This document shows positions 7,921 to 16,767 of a stretch of DNA of 64,000 bases, in pieces. The notes beneath the pieces are model-generated. The model did no database searches. It had not been told where the DNA came from and saw only the letters and a program-made list of their open reading frames with translations. Each line of letters starts with the position of its first letter. Within the stretch, counting starts at the first letter, position 1. The translations under genes and the position numbers were made by a program. Location: NCBI RefSeq assembly GCF_046773475.1, contig NZ_CP177239.1, positions 1,054,001 to 1,118,000 of the forward strand, given 5' to 3'. Source of the stretch: Nitratireductor aquimarinus (GTDB lineage: Bacteria; Pseudomonadota; Alphaproteobacteria; Rhizobiales; Rhizobiaceae).

Positions 7921-9366
7921 CTACGCCGCCTCGCGGAATGTGCGCACCTTGCCGGTCCATGCCGTGCGGTCGATATCGAGATCCGGGAAATTGTCGGGGT
8001 TGAGAACCGGGCGGTCCACCCCTGCCTTCAGCTGCTCGCGGAAGTCCTTCAGAATGCGCAGGCAGATGGGTAAGAGCATCATGATGGCGATCAGATTGAC
8101 CAGCGCCAGAACGCCCATCAGCGGATCCGAGAAGAAGAACACCGCCGTAGCGCCGGGCGCCACCGCCCCGAGAAACACCATGCCCATGACGGTCAGGCGC
8201 AATATGTTCACCGCGACATTGCTTTCGGTAATGATGGTCAGGGCGTTTTCACCCAGATAGTAATTGTAGATGATCGAGCTGAACGCGAAGAGCAGCAGAA
8301 TGAAGGTCAGGAAATACTGGGTCCATTCACCCAGATGCGAGACCAGAGACTGCTGGGTCAGCACCACGCCATCAATGCCTTCCGCACCCGGCGTATAGAC
8401 ATCGCCCAGAAGGATCACGAAGGCCGTGCAGCTACAGATCACGATCGTGTCGATGAACACGGAGAAGGACTGGGTGATGCCCTGACTGATGGGGTGACGC
8501 ACATCGGCCGTGGCCGCCACATTGGGGGCGGAGCCGAGCCCCGCTTCATTGGAGAACAGGCCGCGTCGTAACCCCTGCGCCAGCGCCGCGCCCATGCCGC
8601 CGCCAACCGCCTGCTCGAAGCCAAAGGCGTTCATGACGATGGAATAAAGGACACCCGGTAACTCGGTGATGTTGATGACGATGATGAAGATGGCCATCAG
8701 CAGATAGGCCAGCGCCATGACCGGCACCACAACATCGGCTGCAAGCGCGATGCGGCGGATGCCGCCGAAGACGATGAAACCCGCAATGACGGTGAGCAGA
8801 ATGCCGGACCACATCCGGTCGATGCCAAGGCTCTCCTGCGCTGCGCCGGCGACCGTGTTGCCCTGAAACGCGTTGAAGCCGATGGCGAAGGCCGCGATCA
8901 GACAGACCGCATAAAGAACGGCGAGCCATTTGTGCTCATGGCCAAGACCGTGGATGATCGAGCGGGCCGGTCCGCCGCGAAACGTGCCATCGGGCTCGCG
9001 CCGCTTGTAAAGCTGGGCGAGCGAGCATTCGACCAGGCTGGTGGCCATACCGACCAGCGCCACGGCCCACATCCAGAACACCGCGCCCGGCCCGCCAAGC
9101 GTGATCGCCACCGCAACGCCGGCAATATTGCCGCCGCCGACGCGACCGCCAACGGAAACGAGGAGCGCTGCGCGCGCGGAGATCGCATTTGGATCCCCGC
9201 TCTGGTTTTTGGAGGAAAGCACACGGAACATGCGCTTGAAGAACTGGAACTGCACAAAACCGGTCAGCGCGGTGATGAAAATGCCAAGAACGATGAGGAT
9301 CGGAATAAGCGCCCACCCCCAGGTTAAGTCGCCTATGATGCCAAATAAGTCTCGTATGAATGTCAT
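7921..9366 (-). CDS. Alanine/glycine:cation (sodium) symporter family protein
   Basis: An inner-membrane AGCS-family carrier (481 residues, normal length) that imports alanine, glycine or a related amino acid with Na+. About ten to eleven hydrophobic helices are visible. The family signature is clear at about residues 73-96 (GGGNIAGVAVAITLGGPGA), and the GLGSAPNVAA motif lies near residue 275. GAGGA precedes the ATG. It is transcribed alone. The exact substrate cannot be decided from sequence. Confidence 0.9.
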   Translation of the reverse strand: MTFIRDLFGIIGDLTWGWALIPILIVLGIFITALTGFVQFQFFKRMFRVLSSKNQSGDPNAISARAALLVSVGGRVGGGNIAGVAVAITLGGPGAVFWMWAVALVGMATSLVECSLAQLYKRREPDGTFRGGPARSIIHGLGHEHKWLAVLYAVCLIAAFAIGFNAFQGNTVAGAAQESLGIDRMWSGILLTVIAGFIVFGGIRRIALAADVVVPVMALAYLLMAIFIIVINITELPGVLYSIVMNAFGFEQAVGGGMGAALAQGLRRGLFSNEAGLGSAPNVAATADVRHPISQGITQSFSVFIDTIVICSCTAFVILLGDVYTPGAEGIDGVVLTQQSLVSHLGEWTQYFLTFILLLFAFSSIIYNYYLGENALTIITESNVAVNILRLTVMGMVFLGAVAPGATAVFFFSDPLMGVLALVNLIAIMMLLPICLRILKDFREQLKAGVDRPVLNPDNFPDLDIDRTAWTGKVRTFREAA

Positions 9367-9669
9367 TTCCGTATCCTCACTTTCAGAAATAGACTGCTGC
9401 CGACCGGCCCGTGCGTAGCCACGCTTCCTCCGGGAGGCCAGTGCAGACGCGACATGATAGCGCGCAAACGCAATGAGCGCACGCGCGCGTCAGGCATTGC
9501 TTCGCCCCCTACCCGCCTGAATTAACACTTTCATAACGCTTGCACGCGTGAGTTGGGCACTACCCCGATTGGACGACTCGTCGGAACGCTGTGGTTGTGG
9601 TAGTGAACCGCCAAAATTCAGCATGCCAAACAAAAACAAGTCCGTTTTCACGCTTCCCGGGGGGAAAGC
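9367..9669. other. Intergenic region, no gene seen
   Basis: 303 bases between the divergent AGCS gene and the 86-aa protein gene. I see no RNA gene, strong hairpin or repeat. Promoters for both flanking genes are expected here. An AT-rich patch around 9520-9540 is the only compositional feature. Confidence 0.45.
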
Positions 9670-9930
9670 ATGTCGTTTGCATATGAAAACTGTGTGCCCG
9701 CAGATTTCGTGAGCGAGGCGCAGACATGTCGTGACGCCATTGAGCCGGCGTTAAGGCAGGTGCTGGTTTCGGCACGGGAGCGCGGCTGGAGCAGCCAGCA
9801 AGTCCATCTGGCCATGATGGAAATCGCCATCGCATCCATAAAGACCGACGGCCTCGACATCACCACGCTCGCCAAAATGCGGCGCGCGGCCTGGCGCGGC
9901 GACTTCGTTGCCGGACGGAAGAGCCAGTAG
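9670..9930 (+). CDS. Hypothetical protein (86 aa)
   Basis: The family is not recognised. It is a soluble, mostly helical small protein with two cysteines near the N-terminus (residues 8 and 20). A central helix (QVHLAMMEIAIASI) and a basic C-terminus (KMRRAAWRGDFVAGRKSQ) follow. A purine-rich ribosome site (GGGGGAAAG) lies just before the ATG, which supports real translation. It stands alone, about 100 bases upstream of the racemase-like gene on the same strand. Confidence 0.6.
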   Translation: MSFAYENCVPADFVSEAQTCRDAIEPALRQVLVSARERGWSSQQVHLAMMEIAIASIKTDGLDITTLAKMRRAAWRGDFVAGRKSQ

Positions 9931-10035
9931 ACCCGCGTGAAGAATTTCGGGAATTGGCAAGCGCTCGATTGCATCGCGCCGGGCGAGAGACGATGATTGG
10001 CGCATCGCACACACGCACAGACGAGCACAGCCAAG

Positions 10036-10854
10036 ATGACCGCAATGCTGCAGACCCCGCAGCCCAAAACCCCAGGGCCAAAAACCCCACTGCCGAAAGA
10101 CCGCAAACGGGAGGCGCCGGGGCCAGTCCGCTTCGATGACGGGCGCAATGCCCGCGCCAAGCTCGGTTTCGTGCTCGTGCCCAATGACCAGCTGGTCGAG
10201 GAAGACATGGTGCGCATGGCCCCGCCCGGTGTCAGCACCTATTTCTCGCGCGCCCGCATGCCGCATGAAATCTCCACCGGCTCACTCGCGCAGCTCGCCG
10301 ACAGCCTCGCGGAGACGGCCGGGCGCATCCTTCCCGACGATGCGCTGGATGTGCTGTGCCTCGCCTGCACATCGGGAACGGTCGCCGTCGGCGAAGCGCG
10401 GGTGCGTGAAGAATTGAACCGGGGCGCACCCAATGCGCGCGCAACCTCGCTCATGGGCAGCGTCCACAGGGCGCTTGAGGCGCTGAATGTCCGGAAACTG
10501 GCCGTTGCCACGCCCTATGCGGAAGAGCTGACGGAGAACGTCGTCCGCTATCTGCATGACGCGGGCTTCGACATCACCGCCTATGCGGGGCTCAATCTGG
10601 ACTATGACAGCGAGATGGTGCGGGTGACGCCGGAATTCCTTCTCGAATTCGGCGCGTCGATCGACACGGCCGACGCCGATGCCGTGCTGATCAGCTGCAG
10701 CGCTTTGCGTTCGCTGGAGATCGTCGACGCGCTGGAACAGAAGATCGGCAAGCCGGTGGTCGTGAGCAACCAGGCAATGATGTGGAACTGCCTCAGACTG
10801 GCCGGCATCGAAGACCGGATCGAAGGCTACGGAGCCCTGCTGCGCGACCTGTGA
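10036..10854 (+). CDS. Asp/Glu racemase / maleate isomerase family protein (EutA-like)
   Basis: An enzyme of the aspartate/glutamate racemase superfamily. Both characteristic cysteine loops are present: LACTSGT near residue 115 and ISCSALRS near 220. Overall it resembles maleate isomerases and the ectoine-utilisation protein EutA of rhizobia (LGFVLVPNDQLVEED, SYFSRARM-type N-terminus). No ectoine genes are nearby, so substrate and pathway are open. The start is uncertain: ATG at 10036 or 10045, or a TTG at 9997. Residues before about 30 are a proline/lysine-rich tail (repeated KTP) not typical of the family. A stand-alone gene. Confidence 0.75.
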   Translation: MTAMLQTPQPKTPGPKTPLPKDRKREAPGPVRFDDGRNARAKLGFVLVPNDQLVEEDMVRMAPPGVSTYFSRARMPHEISTGSLAQLADSLAETAGRILPDDALDVLCLACTSGTVAVGEARVREELNRGAPNARATSLMGSVHRALEALNVRKLAVATPYAEELTENVVRYLHDAGFDITAYAGLNLDYDSEMVRVTPEFLLEFGASIDTADADAVLISCSALRSLEIVDALEQKIGKPVVVSNQAMMWNCLRLAGIEDRIEGYGALLRDL

Positions 10855-10971
10855 AGCAGATCAATACCGGCTTCACACCTCTATTTTGAAACATTCTTTC
10901 GCTGGTCGGCTTGAAACGGAGGGCGAAACCGGTCGATCATTTGCCGCCTTTCTTTTCAAGGAGTGATTCTG

Positions 10972-11217
10972 ATGCAGGGCATTGGCTGGATCGCCGCCAT
11001 CATCATCGGCGGCATTGCCGGGTGGCTGGCAAAACAGTTCATGGACACCAACACCGGCCTTCTCATGAACATCGTTCTGGGCATCGTCGGCGCGGCCGTC
11101 GCAAACGCCCTTCTGGGCGTGGTGGGAATTTCGTTTGCCGGCTGGCTCGGCAACCTGATCGCCGGTTTCATCGGCGCGTGTATTCTCATAGCCATTGTGC
11201 GCGCCGTCGCGAAATAG
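10972..11217 (+). CDS. GlsB/YeaQ/YmgE family stress-response membrane protein
   Basis: An 81-residue inner-membrane protein of the transglycosylase-associated (GlsB/YeaQ) family. Three glycine-rich hydrophobic helices are seen, with the family pattern GGIAGWLAKQFM near residues 12-23 and GAAVANALLG in the middle. The family is linked to stress response, but its molecular role is poorly known. The ATG at 10972 is chosen because AAGGAG lies at 10958-10963; an upstream ATT would have no such site. A strong terminator follows, so it is probably monocistronic. Confidence 0.85.
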   Translation: MQGIGWIAAIIIGGIAGWLAKQFMDTNTGLLMNIVLGIVGAAVANALLGVVGISFAGWLGNLIAGFIGACILIAIVRAVAK

Positions 11218-11243
11218 CGGCGAGCGCACAGGGCCAGACAATT

Positions 11244-11276
11244 GAAACCGGCAGGGTCCTGCGCCCTGCCGGTTTC
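11244..11276 (+). terminator. Rho-independent terminator
   Basis: GAAACCGGCAGGG (11244-11256) pairs with CCCTGCCGGTTTC (11264-11276) around a seven-base loop and is followed by TTAA. It sits 26 bases after the GlsB-like gene. Confidence 0.8.
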
Positions 11277-11357
11277 TTAATGGGCGGAAGAATTCGTGAT
11301 GCATCGCTTTGCCGGGCAACGACTTATCGTCATTGTTGCCCTGCAAGGTCGAAGACC

Positions 11358-11537
11358 ATGGATACCCTGACCGAAATCATGAATGCGCTGGCGCTGGCCA
11401 TCTCCGTTATCGTCGTTTCGACCGCGACGGTGGAGCTGCTGTCACGCGCGATCAGCCGCAGATACATCGATGGCCGCCATATCGATGACCGGGCAGCCAA
11501 CCGGCACCCGGCGAGCCGGCTTTCGCCGCACGGCTGA
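11358..11537 (+). CDS. Possible small membrane protein (59 aa)
   Basis: A short open frame with one hydrophobic helix (ALALAISVIVVSTATVELL, about residues 10-28), then a basic arginine/histidine-rich tail (SRRYIDGRHIDDRAANRH). AAGG lies about nine bases before the ATG. The family is not recognised, and coding rests only on the helix-plus-basic-tail pattern and the ribosome site. A 107-codon frame on the other strand is judged a shadow. Confidence 0.35.
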   Translation: MDTLTEIMNALALAISVIVVSTATVELLSRAISRRYIDGRHIDDRAANRHPASRLSPHG

Positions 11538-11775
11538 GCCTCCGCCTCCGCCCCCACCAACAGAAACAAGATCGCCCGCCCCTCGCCCGGCTCCAATCCA
11601 GTGCGCAACCGGGTGACCAATCCTTCTGTCATCAAGCATTTATACCGGGACAATTATATCAGCCCCGTTGATGATCTTTTGGATCGGATGCTAGCAATTC
11701 ATTTGGCATTTCGCTCAATCTGAAAATGAAACGCCATATAAAAACTAGAAATTGAATATACCGGGGCAATTCAAC

Positions 11776-12915
11776 GTGAAAAAACTATTCGGATTTACGC
11801 TTCTCTCCGCCGCATTATTGGCTGGCGGGAGCGCGCTATCCCTCGCTCAAGAGAAAACAGATCCAAACAAGTTTCTTGAAGCCTTCCCCGAGGATGGCTC
11901 ATGGTTCAAGGCGCAGTTTCATATTCACGCAAATTGGGGCCTGCCCGACCTCATCCCCACCACGCCGCCGGATGTCCCGCTCAATTACTATTTCAGCCGG
12001 GACTACAACATCGTTTCCTTCACCGACCTGAACTACACCACTCCCGTCTTCGAAGGCGTGAAACCTTACTGGGACCGCCCGGGACGCACGCTTGTAATGG
12101 CCGGCAACGAACTCAACTGCGAACCCGTGGGCGAACCGCCCTATGGGGTGATCGACACGATTGTCGTTGGCCTGCCGAGCGACGACCAGCTGGAGGTTCC
12201 CTGCGACACGTCGTGGAGCACGGCGGCGGTGCTGAAGGCGCAGGCCGAAACCGGCCGCGCCGCGGGCGGCATTCCCGTCATCTCGCACCCCAACATGTTT
12301 TACAGCATCACCGCCAAGGACATTCTTGAAACCGACCCGATGGCCAGCCGCCATGTCGAAATCCGCAATGGCGAACCGGGCATGAACGACTTTGGCGGAA
12401 ACGGGCACGCCTCGACCTTCGAGATCTGGGACGAGGTTCTGTCCACCGGCCGCCAGATTTTCGGCTGGGGAACGGATGACAGCCACCACTTCCCGCAGCA
12501 AAGCGCCCCGAACCATCACAATCCCCGCAAGCAGGCCCTTGCCGACCGGGTCTGGATGTATGTGTTCGCGAATGAATTGAGCGACGACGCCATTCGGGCC
12601 GCACTCGACAAGGGGCATTTCTATGCCTCCACAGGCGTGACCTTCACGGACCTTCAGATGGGCGAAGGCAGGCTCTCCATCACGCTGGACCCGGCCTCCA
12701 GCGACATTGGCTGGCATGGCTTTTACCTGAAGGAAGGCGACTTCAACCCGACCAGCTACCGCACACGCTTCATCGGCCGCGATGGCGAGGTTCTCGCCAT
12801 GGATGACAGCTATTCACCCGAGTATAGCTGCAAGACCGACGACCTCTATGTGCGCGCCGAGGTCACCAACAGTGATGGCTGGCAGGCCTTTACCAATGCG
12901 GTGTTCTGCCCCTGA
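11776..12915 (+). CDS. Secreted PHP-domain metal-dependent hydrolase-like protein
   Basis: Probably a periplasmic protein of the PHP (polymerase and histidinol phosphatase) superfamily, about 379 residues. Residues 1-25 form a clear signal peptide (KKLFGFTLLSAALLAGGSAL). Metal-binding motifs follow in PHP order: FHIHANWG, SFTDLN, AGNELNC, ISHPNMF and GWGTDDSHHF. The GTG at 11776 is chosen over a TTG at 11752 because GGGG lies nine bases upstream and the signal peptide then starts correctly. Cysteines in the C-terminal part (EYSCKTDD, AVFCP) may form a disulfide. The substrate is unknown. It has no operon partner. Confidence 0.75.
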   Translation: MKKLFGFTLLSAALLAGGSALSLAQEKTDPNKFLEAFPEDGSWFKAQFHIHANWGLPDLIPTTPPDVPLNYYFSRDYNIVSFTDLNYTTPVFEGVKPYWDRPGRTLVMAGNELNCEPVGEPPYGVIDTIVVGLPSDDQLEVPCDTSWSTAAVLKAQAETGRAAGGIPVISHPNMFYSITAKDILETDPMASRHVEIRNGEPGMNDFGGNGHASTFEIWDEVLSTGRQIFGWGTDDSHHFPQQSAPNHHNPRKQALADRVWMYVFANELSDDAIRAALDKGHFYASTGVTFTDLQMGEGRLSITLDPASSDIGWHGFYLKEGDFNPTSYRTRFIGRDGEVLAMDDSYSPEYSCKTDDLYVRAEVTNSDGWQAFTNAVFCP

Positions 12916-12975
12916 CGGGCCACCCGGCCTGCAGCCTCGCCAAGAAAGCGATCATATGCGGGCGAGACAGGAAAC

Positions 12976-12996
12976 GGGGCCGGCAACTGCGGCCCC
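12976..12996 (+). terminator. Possible hairpin after the PHP-domain gene
   Basis: GGGGCCG (12976-12982) pairs with CGGCCCC (12990-12996). There is no T run, so it is either a weak terminator or merely mRNA 3' structure. Confidence 0.35.
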
Positions 12997-13167
12997 GCTT
13001 CAAGAATCCCGATGGACGGCAGGGCAGATGCGTGATTTCTGGAAAGCGCCTGACTCACCTGAGCCGGCGCGTTCTGCGCGCCGGGCCGTGTTCACGGGCA
13101 ATATGACGATCTTATCTGCATGCGGCGCCCATTGCCTGCACATTGCGGACAACAGCGAGGTGATCGC

Positions 13168-14175
13168 ATGACATTCTACTGGATCGATCTGGGTCTGATC
13201 GTGGCCTTTTCGGCCGTTGTGCTCGGCTGCCTCTATGGCATGCGCAGGAATGGAAAATGGTCGCACAGCATCGTCGTCCATGCGATCTATCTGCTGTCGG
13301 TCACAGGCCTGTTGCTGACCGTCAACACGGTCATCGATCAGTTGCTGGTGCACTACAAGGTGACACTGATACAGCCTGATTTTATTGACGATTTGACCTA
13401 TGTGGCAATCGGCCTGGCCGTGATTGAGGAGATGTTTCACCTCATCAACCGACTGACCTATGCCCAGGTACAGAAAGGCAGCGACCGAACGTCGGCGACC
13501 AGTGTTGCACGCGTTCTCAAAATGGCGATTGTCCTGTCGCTCGTTCTGCTCTTTGGCGAGCATCTGGGGCTGAGCCTGTCCGGCCTGCTCGCCTTTGGCG
13601 GATTTGGCGGCATCGCCATCGGCATTGCCGGCAAGGATGTTCTGAGCAATGTCTTCTCGGGCGTGATGCTTTATTTCGACCGCCCGTTCAACCTGGGCGA
13701 CTGGATCCGCTCGCCCGACCGCCAGATCGAGGGCTCCGTCGAGGAGATCGGCTGGCGCATGACCCGCATAACGACGTTCGACAACCGCCCGCTTTACGTT
13801 CCCAATTCGCTCTTCTCATCGATCAGCGTCGAGAATCCCGGCCAGATGCGTAACCGGCGGATCAGCACGTCCATCAATGTGCGCTACGAGGATGCGGCGA
13901 AGATCAATGCCATCATCACGGACATACGGGCGATGTTGCGGGGGAATCCGAGCATCGACCTGAAACAGGACCTGCTCATCTACTTCAACGAGTTTGGCGA
14001 GTATTCGCTGAACATCATGGTCTACTGCTTCACCAAGACCACCAACTGGGCGGAGTGGCTGGACGTCCAGCAGGACGTGTATCTGAAGATCATCGAGATC
14101 GTGCACAACAATGGTGCTGACTTTGCTGATCCGAAGCAGGTCATCTCGATAGAGAAGGCCGAGGCCGCAGGGTAA
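13168..14175 (+). CDS. MscS-family mechanosensitive ion channel
   Basis: An inner-membrane channel of the small-conductance mechanosensitive family, 335 residues. Four or five hydrophobic segments lie N-terminally. The pore-lining TM3 is at about residues 140-160 (GGFGGIAIGIAGKDVLSN), followed by the beta domain (FDRPFNLGDWI). A cytoplasmic alpha/beta domain runs to about residue 325. The length and extra N-terminal helices suggest the YnaI/MscM type rather than minimal MscS. It would open under membrane tension to release osmolytes. GAGG precedes the ATG. A single gene. Confidence 0.88.
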   Translation: MTFYWIDLGLIVAFSAVVLGCLYGMRRNGKWSHSIVVHAIYLLSVTGLLLTVNTVIDQLLVHYKVTLIQPDFIDDLTYVAIGLAVIEEMFHLINRLTYAQVQKGSDRTSATSVARVLKMAIVLSLVLLFGEHLGLSLSGLLAFGGFGGIAIGIAGKDVLSNVFSGVMLYFDRPFNLGDWIRSPDRQIEGSVEEIGWRMTRITTFDNRPLYVPNSLFSSISVENPGQMRNRRISTSINVRYEDAAKINAIITDIRAMLRGNPSIDLKQDLLIYFNEFGEYSLNIMVYCFTKTTNWAEWLDVQQDVYLKIIEIVHNNGADFADPKQVISIEKAEAAG

Positions 14176-14402
14176 CGCGAGGAGCATCGACCTCTAAAGG
14201 GCGCCCGTTTCCGGCTGACCGCCGCCTGCGGCGCGCCCCCTTCCATACGCTGTTGATGCTCCCTTGATATGCTCTCGATGCGCCCTGCACCGGCCAGAAT
14301 CCGGCGCGCGGCTTGCCAAATCGTTTCACCGATAGTGCAATGCTTATGAGTTAAAGCAATCCGGCCTGACGATTCGGCTGATGGAAGGAGCAGGCGCGCG
14401 CA

Positions 14403-14993
14403 ATGGAGCAGTCGATCCCCAACACCGATCAGCTCATCCATATTCGCGTTGTGCTGGGTGTTGTGATGGGGTTGAGCCTCGCGCGGCTCCTCAACGGCCT
14501 GGCCCATTTCGTTCAGCATCCGGGCAAGATCCGCATCTATTCGGTGCATATCGGCTGGGTTCTGTTCCTGTTTCTGGCCGTCGTGCACTTCTGGTGGTTT
14601 CAGTTCAGCCTGATCTACATCTCGCACTGGACCTTCGAGCACTACATCTTCGTCATCATGTATGCCGCGCTGTTCTTCTTCATCTGCGCGCTGCTTTTTC
14701 CCGACGACATGAAGGAGTATTCGGGGTTCGCCGACTACTTCCATTCGCGGCAGACGTGGTTTTTTGCGCTTCTGGCTGCGCTTTATGCGGTGGACATCAT
14801 CGACACGCTGGCCAAGGGCGTTGAGCATTTCAAAAACCTCGGGCCTGAATATCCCCTGCGGCAGGCGGTGATGATCACCCTGTCCATCGTGGCCATCTTC
14901 GTCAAAAGCCGCCGCTTCCACCTCAGTTTCGTGACGGCAGCGCTGGCAATCCAGGTCCTCTGGATCATCCAGTATTTCCAGGTTCTTGCCTAA
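14403..14993 (+). CDS. Hypothetical multi-pass membrane protein (196 aa)
   Basis: The family is not recognised. Six hydrophobic segments cover most of the protein (about residues 15-35, 45-68, 78-98, 118-138, 150-168 and 172-194), so it is an inner-membrane protein. Aromatic residues are frequent (HFWWFQFSLIYISHW). AAGGAG lies at 14385-14390, twelve bases from the ATG, rather far but acceptable. It follows the MscS gene by about 230 bases on the same strand with no shared theme visible. Confidence 0.65.
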   Translation: MEQSIPNTDQLIHIRVVLGVVMGLSLARLLNGLAHFVQHPGKIRIYSVHIGWVLFLFLAVVHFWWFQFSLIYISHWTFEHYIFVIMYAALFFFICALLFPDDMKEYSGFADYFHSRQTWFFALLAALYAVDIIDTLAKGVEHFKNLGPEYPLRQAVMITLSIVAIFVKSRRFHLSFVTAALAIQVLWIIQYFQVLA

Positions 14994-15147
14994 AACCTTA
15001 AAAGCGCAGTGCTTTTACAAACGCCTGCGGCGATGAACATGGGCCTTCCACTTGGCTTTTCGCCCACTTCACATCTCGGTGATGCAGGCGCGTGTTCCCT
15101 TCTCCATGTGGTAAAATCCCCGCCTCAACAGGCTGGGAGAGCCGGCA

Positions 15148-15393
15148 ATGAATGAAGGATGGTTTTCCAAACCCGTACCGATTGCAGAATGCATCACGGG
15201 CGATATTCGATACATTTCGAGCGCCAGACAGGCTCTGGAACTGCTGGACGGCCACTGGCGGCAACCGGGCAGCGAAGCGCACCGGGAAGCGCTGATCGTC
15301 TGCCAGCGGGCCATGGATGGCAGAGCGACCGGCGATGCGGCAATGCAAGCGTTTCTCACCGCCGCGACGGAAGCACGCGTGCTGACATCGTGA
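15148..15393 (+). CDS. DUF982 family protein
   Basis: An 81-residue soluble protein matching the DUF982 pattern common in Rhizobiales. It has a tryptophan near the N-terminus (GWFSKPVPI), an isoleucine-rich strand (RYISSARQALELL), W-x(n)-G (HWRQPGSEAHREAL), then C-QRAMDG and AAMQAFLTAATEARVL. The function of the family is unknown. GGGAG lies just before the ATG. A stand-alone gene, convergent with the tRNA-Leu gene that follows. Confidence 0.75.
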   Translation: MNEGWFSKPVPIAECITGDIRYISSARQALELLDGHWRQPGSEAHREALIVCQRAMDGRATGDAAMQAFLTAATEARVLTS

Positions 15394-15548
15394 TGGTGGA
15401 CTGCTCGGATCGAGAAACAAAGCGCCGGACAGCAAGCGCGGCTTGTTCTAAAGACGTCTAAAACTCTGAGGGAATTTAAGCGTTCGCGGCTTTGTGCGCG
15501 ATACATTCCGAAGATGACCGGGAGGAACAGCTTTCTCGGAAGAGAGCT

Positions 15549-15633
15549 TGGTGCGGTCGAGAAGACTCGAACTTCCACGGGTTGCCCCACAGCGACCTCA
15601 ACGCTGCGCGTCTACCAATTCCGCCACGACCGC
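15549..15633 (-). tRNA. tRNA-Leu (anticodon GAG)
   Basis: An 85-base class II tRNA on the minus strand with encoded CCA. The acceptor GCGGTCG pairs with CGACCGC, the discriminator is A. The anticodon stem-loop is CAGCG-TTGAGGT-CGCTG, giving GAG. The variable arm and T arm (GTTCGAGTC) are intact. It reads leucine CUC/CUU codons. No integrase or duplicated 3' end was seen beside it. Confidence 0.95.
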
Positions 15634-15818
15634 ACGTAGCTGGAGGCCGGTTCGTCACCGGCAACGGGCATGTAGCAAATCGGTTTTCGGGAGACAAGCG
15701 ACTTCTCGAAAAAGACGCAAAAAAAGATGCTCATGCACATCTTCAAGCCGAGACTGGACCCGAGCGCCCATTATCGCCATATGAAACGGGTGATTTCAGT
15801 ACCTGATGGGATGAGAAA

Positions 15819-16541
15819 ATGAGCGAACGCGGCCAGATCGACACCGTATTCCTGCCGCGCGAGGATGCCCCGCCGGTGGAATGGCGAATCGAACCGGGTC
15901 TCACCGACTACGAAACCGCCGTTTCCTTCATGGAAGAGCGCGCCGGGCTGATTCGTGACGGCAAGGCCAGAGAGCTTGTCTGGCTGGTCGAGCACCCGCC
16001 GCTCTACACCGCCGGCACCAGTGCCAACAGCGAAGACCTGCTCGAGGCCCATCGCTTCCCCGTCTACAAGACCGGGCGCGGCGGCGAATACACCTATCAT
16101 GGCCCCGGCCAGCGTGTGGTCTATGTGATGCTTGATCTGAAGACGCGCCGCGAAGACATCCGCGCCTTCATCGCCGCGCTGGAAGCCTGGATCATCGGCG
16201 CGCTGACGCGCTTCAACGTGACCGGCGAGCGGCGCGAGGACCGGGTTGGCGTATGGGTCGCGCGGCCCGACAAGCCGCCCCTGCCCGGCGGCCTGCCCGC
16301 AGAAGACAAGATCGCCGCCATAGGCATCCGCCTGAGGCGCTGGGTGAGCTTTCACGGCATCTCGATCAACGTTGAGCCGGAACTGGCGCATTTCGGCGGC
16401 ATCGTGCCCTGCGGCATCAGCGGCTATGGCGTCACCAGCCTGGTCGACCTCGGCCTGCCGGTGACCATGGACGATGTGGACCTGGCGCTGAAAGCCGCTT
16501 TCGAGGACGTGTTCGGTCCGGCCGAGAAATCCACCGACTGA
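15819..16541 (+). CDS. lipB: Octanoyltransferase LipB
   Basis: Transfers octanoyl from acyl carrier protein to lipoyl domains, the first step of lipoate biosynthesis, in the cytoplasm. 240 residues, normal length. Motifs are RGGEYTYHGPGQ near residue 88 and KIAAIGIRLRRWVSFHG near 165. The catalytic cysteine is in GGIVPCGISGYGVTSL near residue 197. No lipA is adjacent here. The ATG follows a purine-rich stretch (GATGGGATGAGAAA). Confidence 0.93.
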   Translation: MSERGQIDTVFLPREDAPPVEWRIEPGLTDYETAVSFMEERAGLIRDGKARELVWLVEHPPLYTAGTSANSEDLLEAHRFPVYKTGRGGEYTYHGPGQRVVYVMLDLKTRREDIRAFIAALEAWIIGALTRFNVTGERREDRVGVWVARPDKPPLPGGLPAEDKIAAIGIRLRRWVSFHGISINVEPELAHFGGIVPCGISGYGVTSLVDLGLPVTMDDVDLALKAAFEDVFGPAEKSTD

Positions 16542-16767
16542 GCACTTGCAGCGCGCGCGCCTTGGTCGGGATGCGTTTGGTCTGCGTGTTTTGCAATCTG
16601 GGCCATTTCCACCGCACGGGAAAATGCTCTAGCGTTCACCGGTCAAAGCAACTGGTTCGTCTGCCGGGCTTGTGCCCCGCGCAAACGGCCGTTGAGGGAT
16701 CGAGAGCGTTTTCTACTCGGGGCTCCGGCTGGCCGGGCCCATGGCGCTCTCATGGAGGAGCGCCAAG

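Noticed and set aside
15549..15633. tRNA-Leu as an integration site of a genomic island
   Set aside because: No integrase gene, no second copy of the tRNA 3' end and no compositional change beside it.
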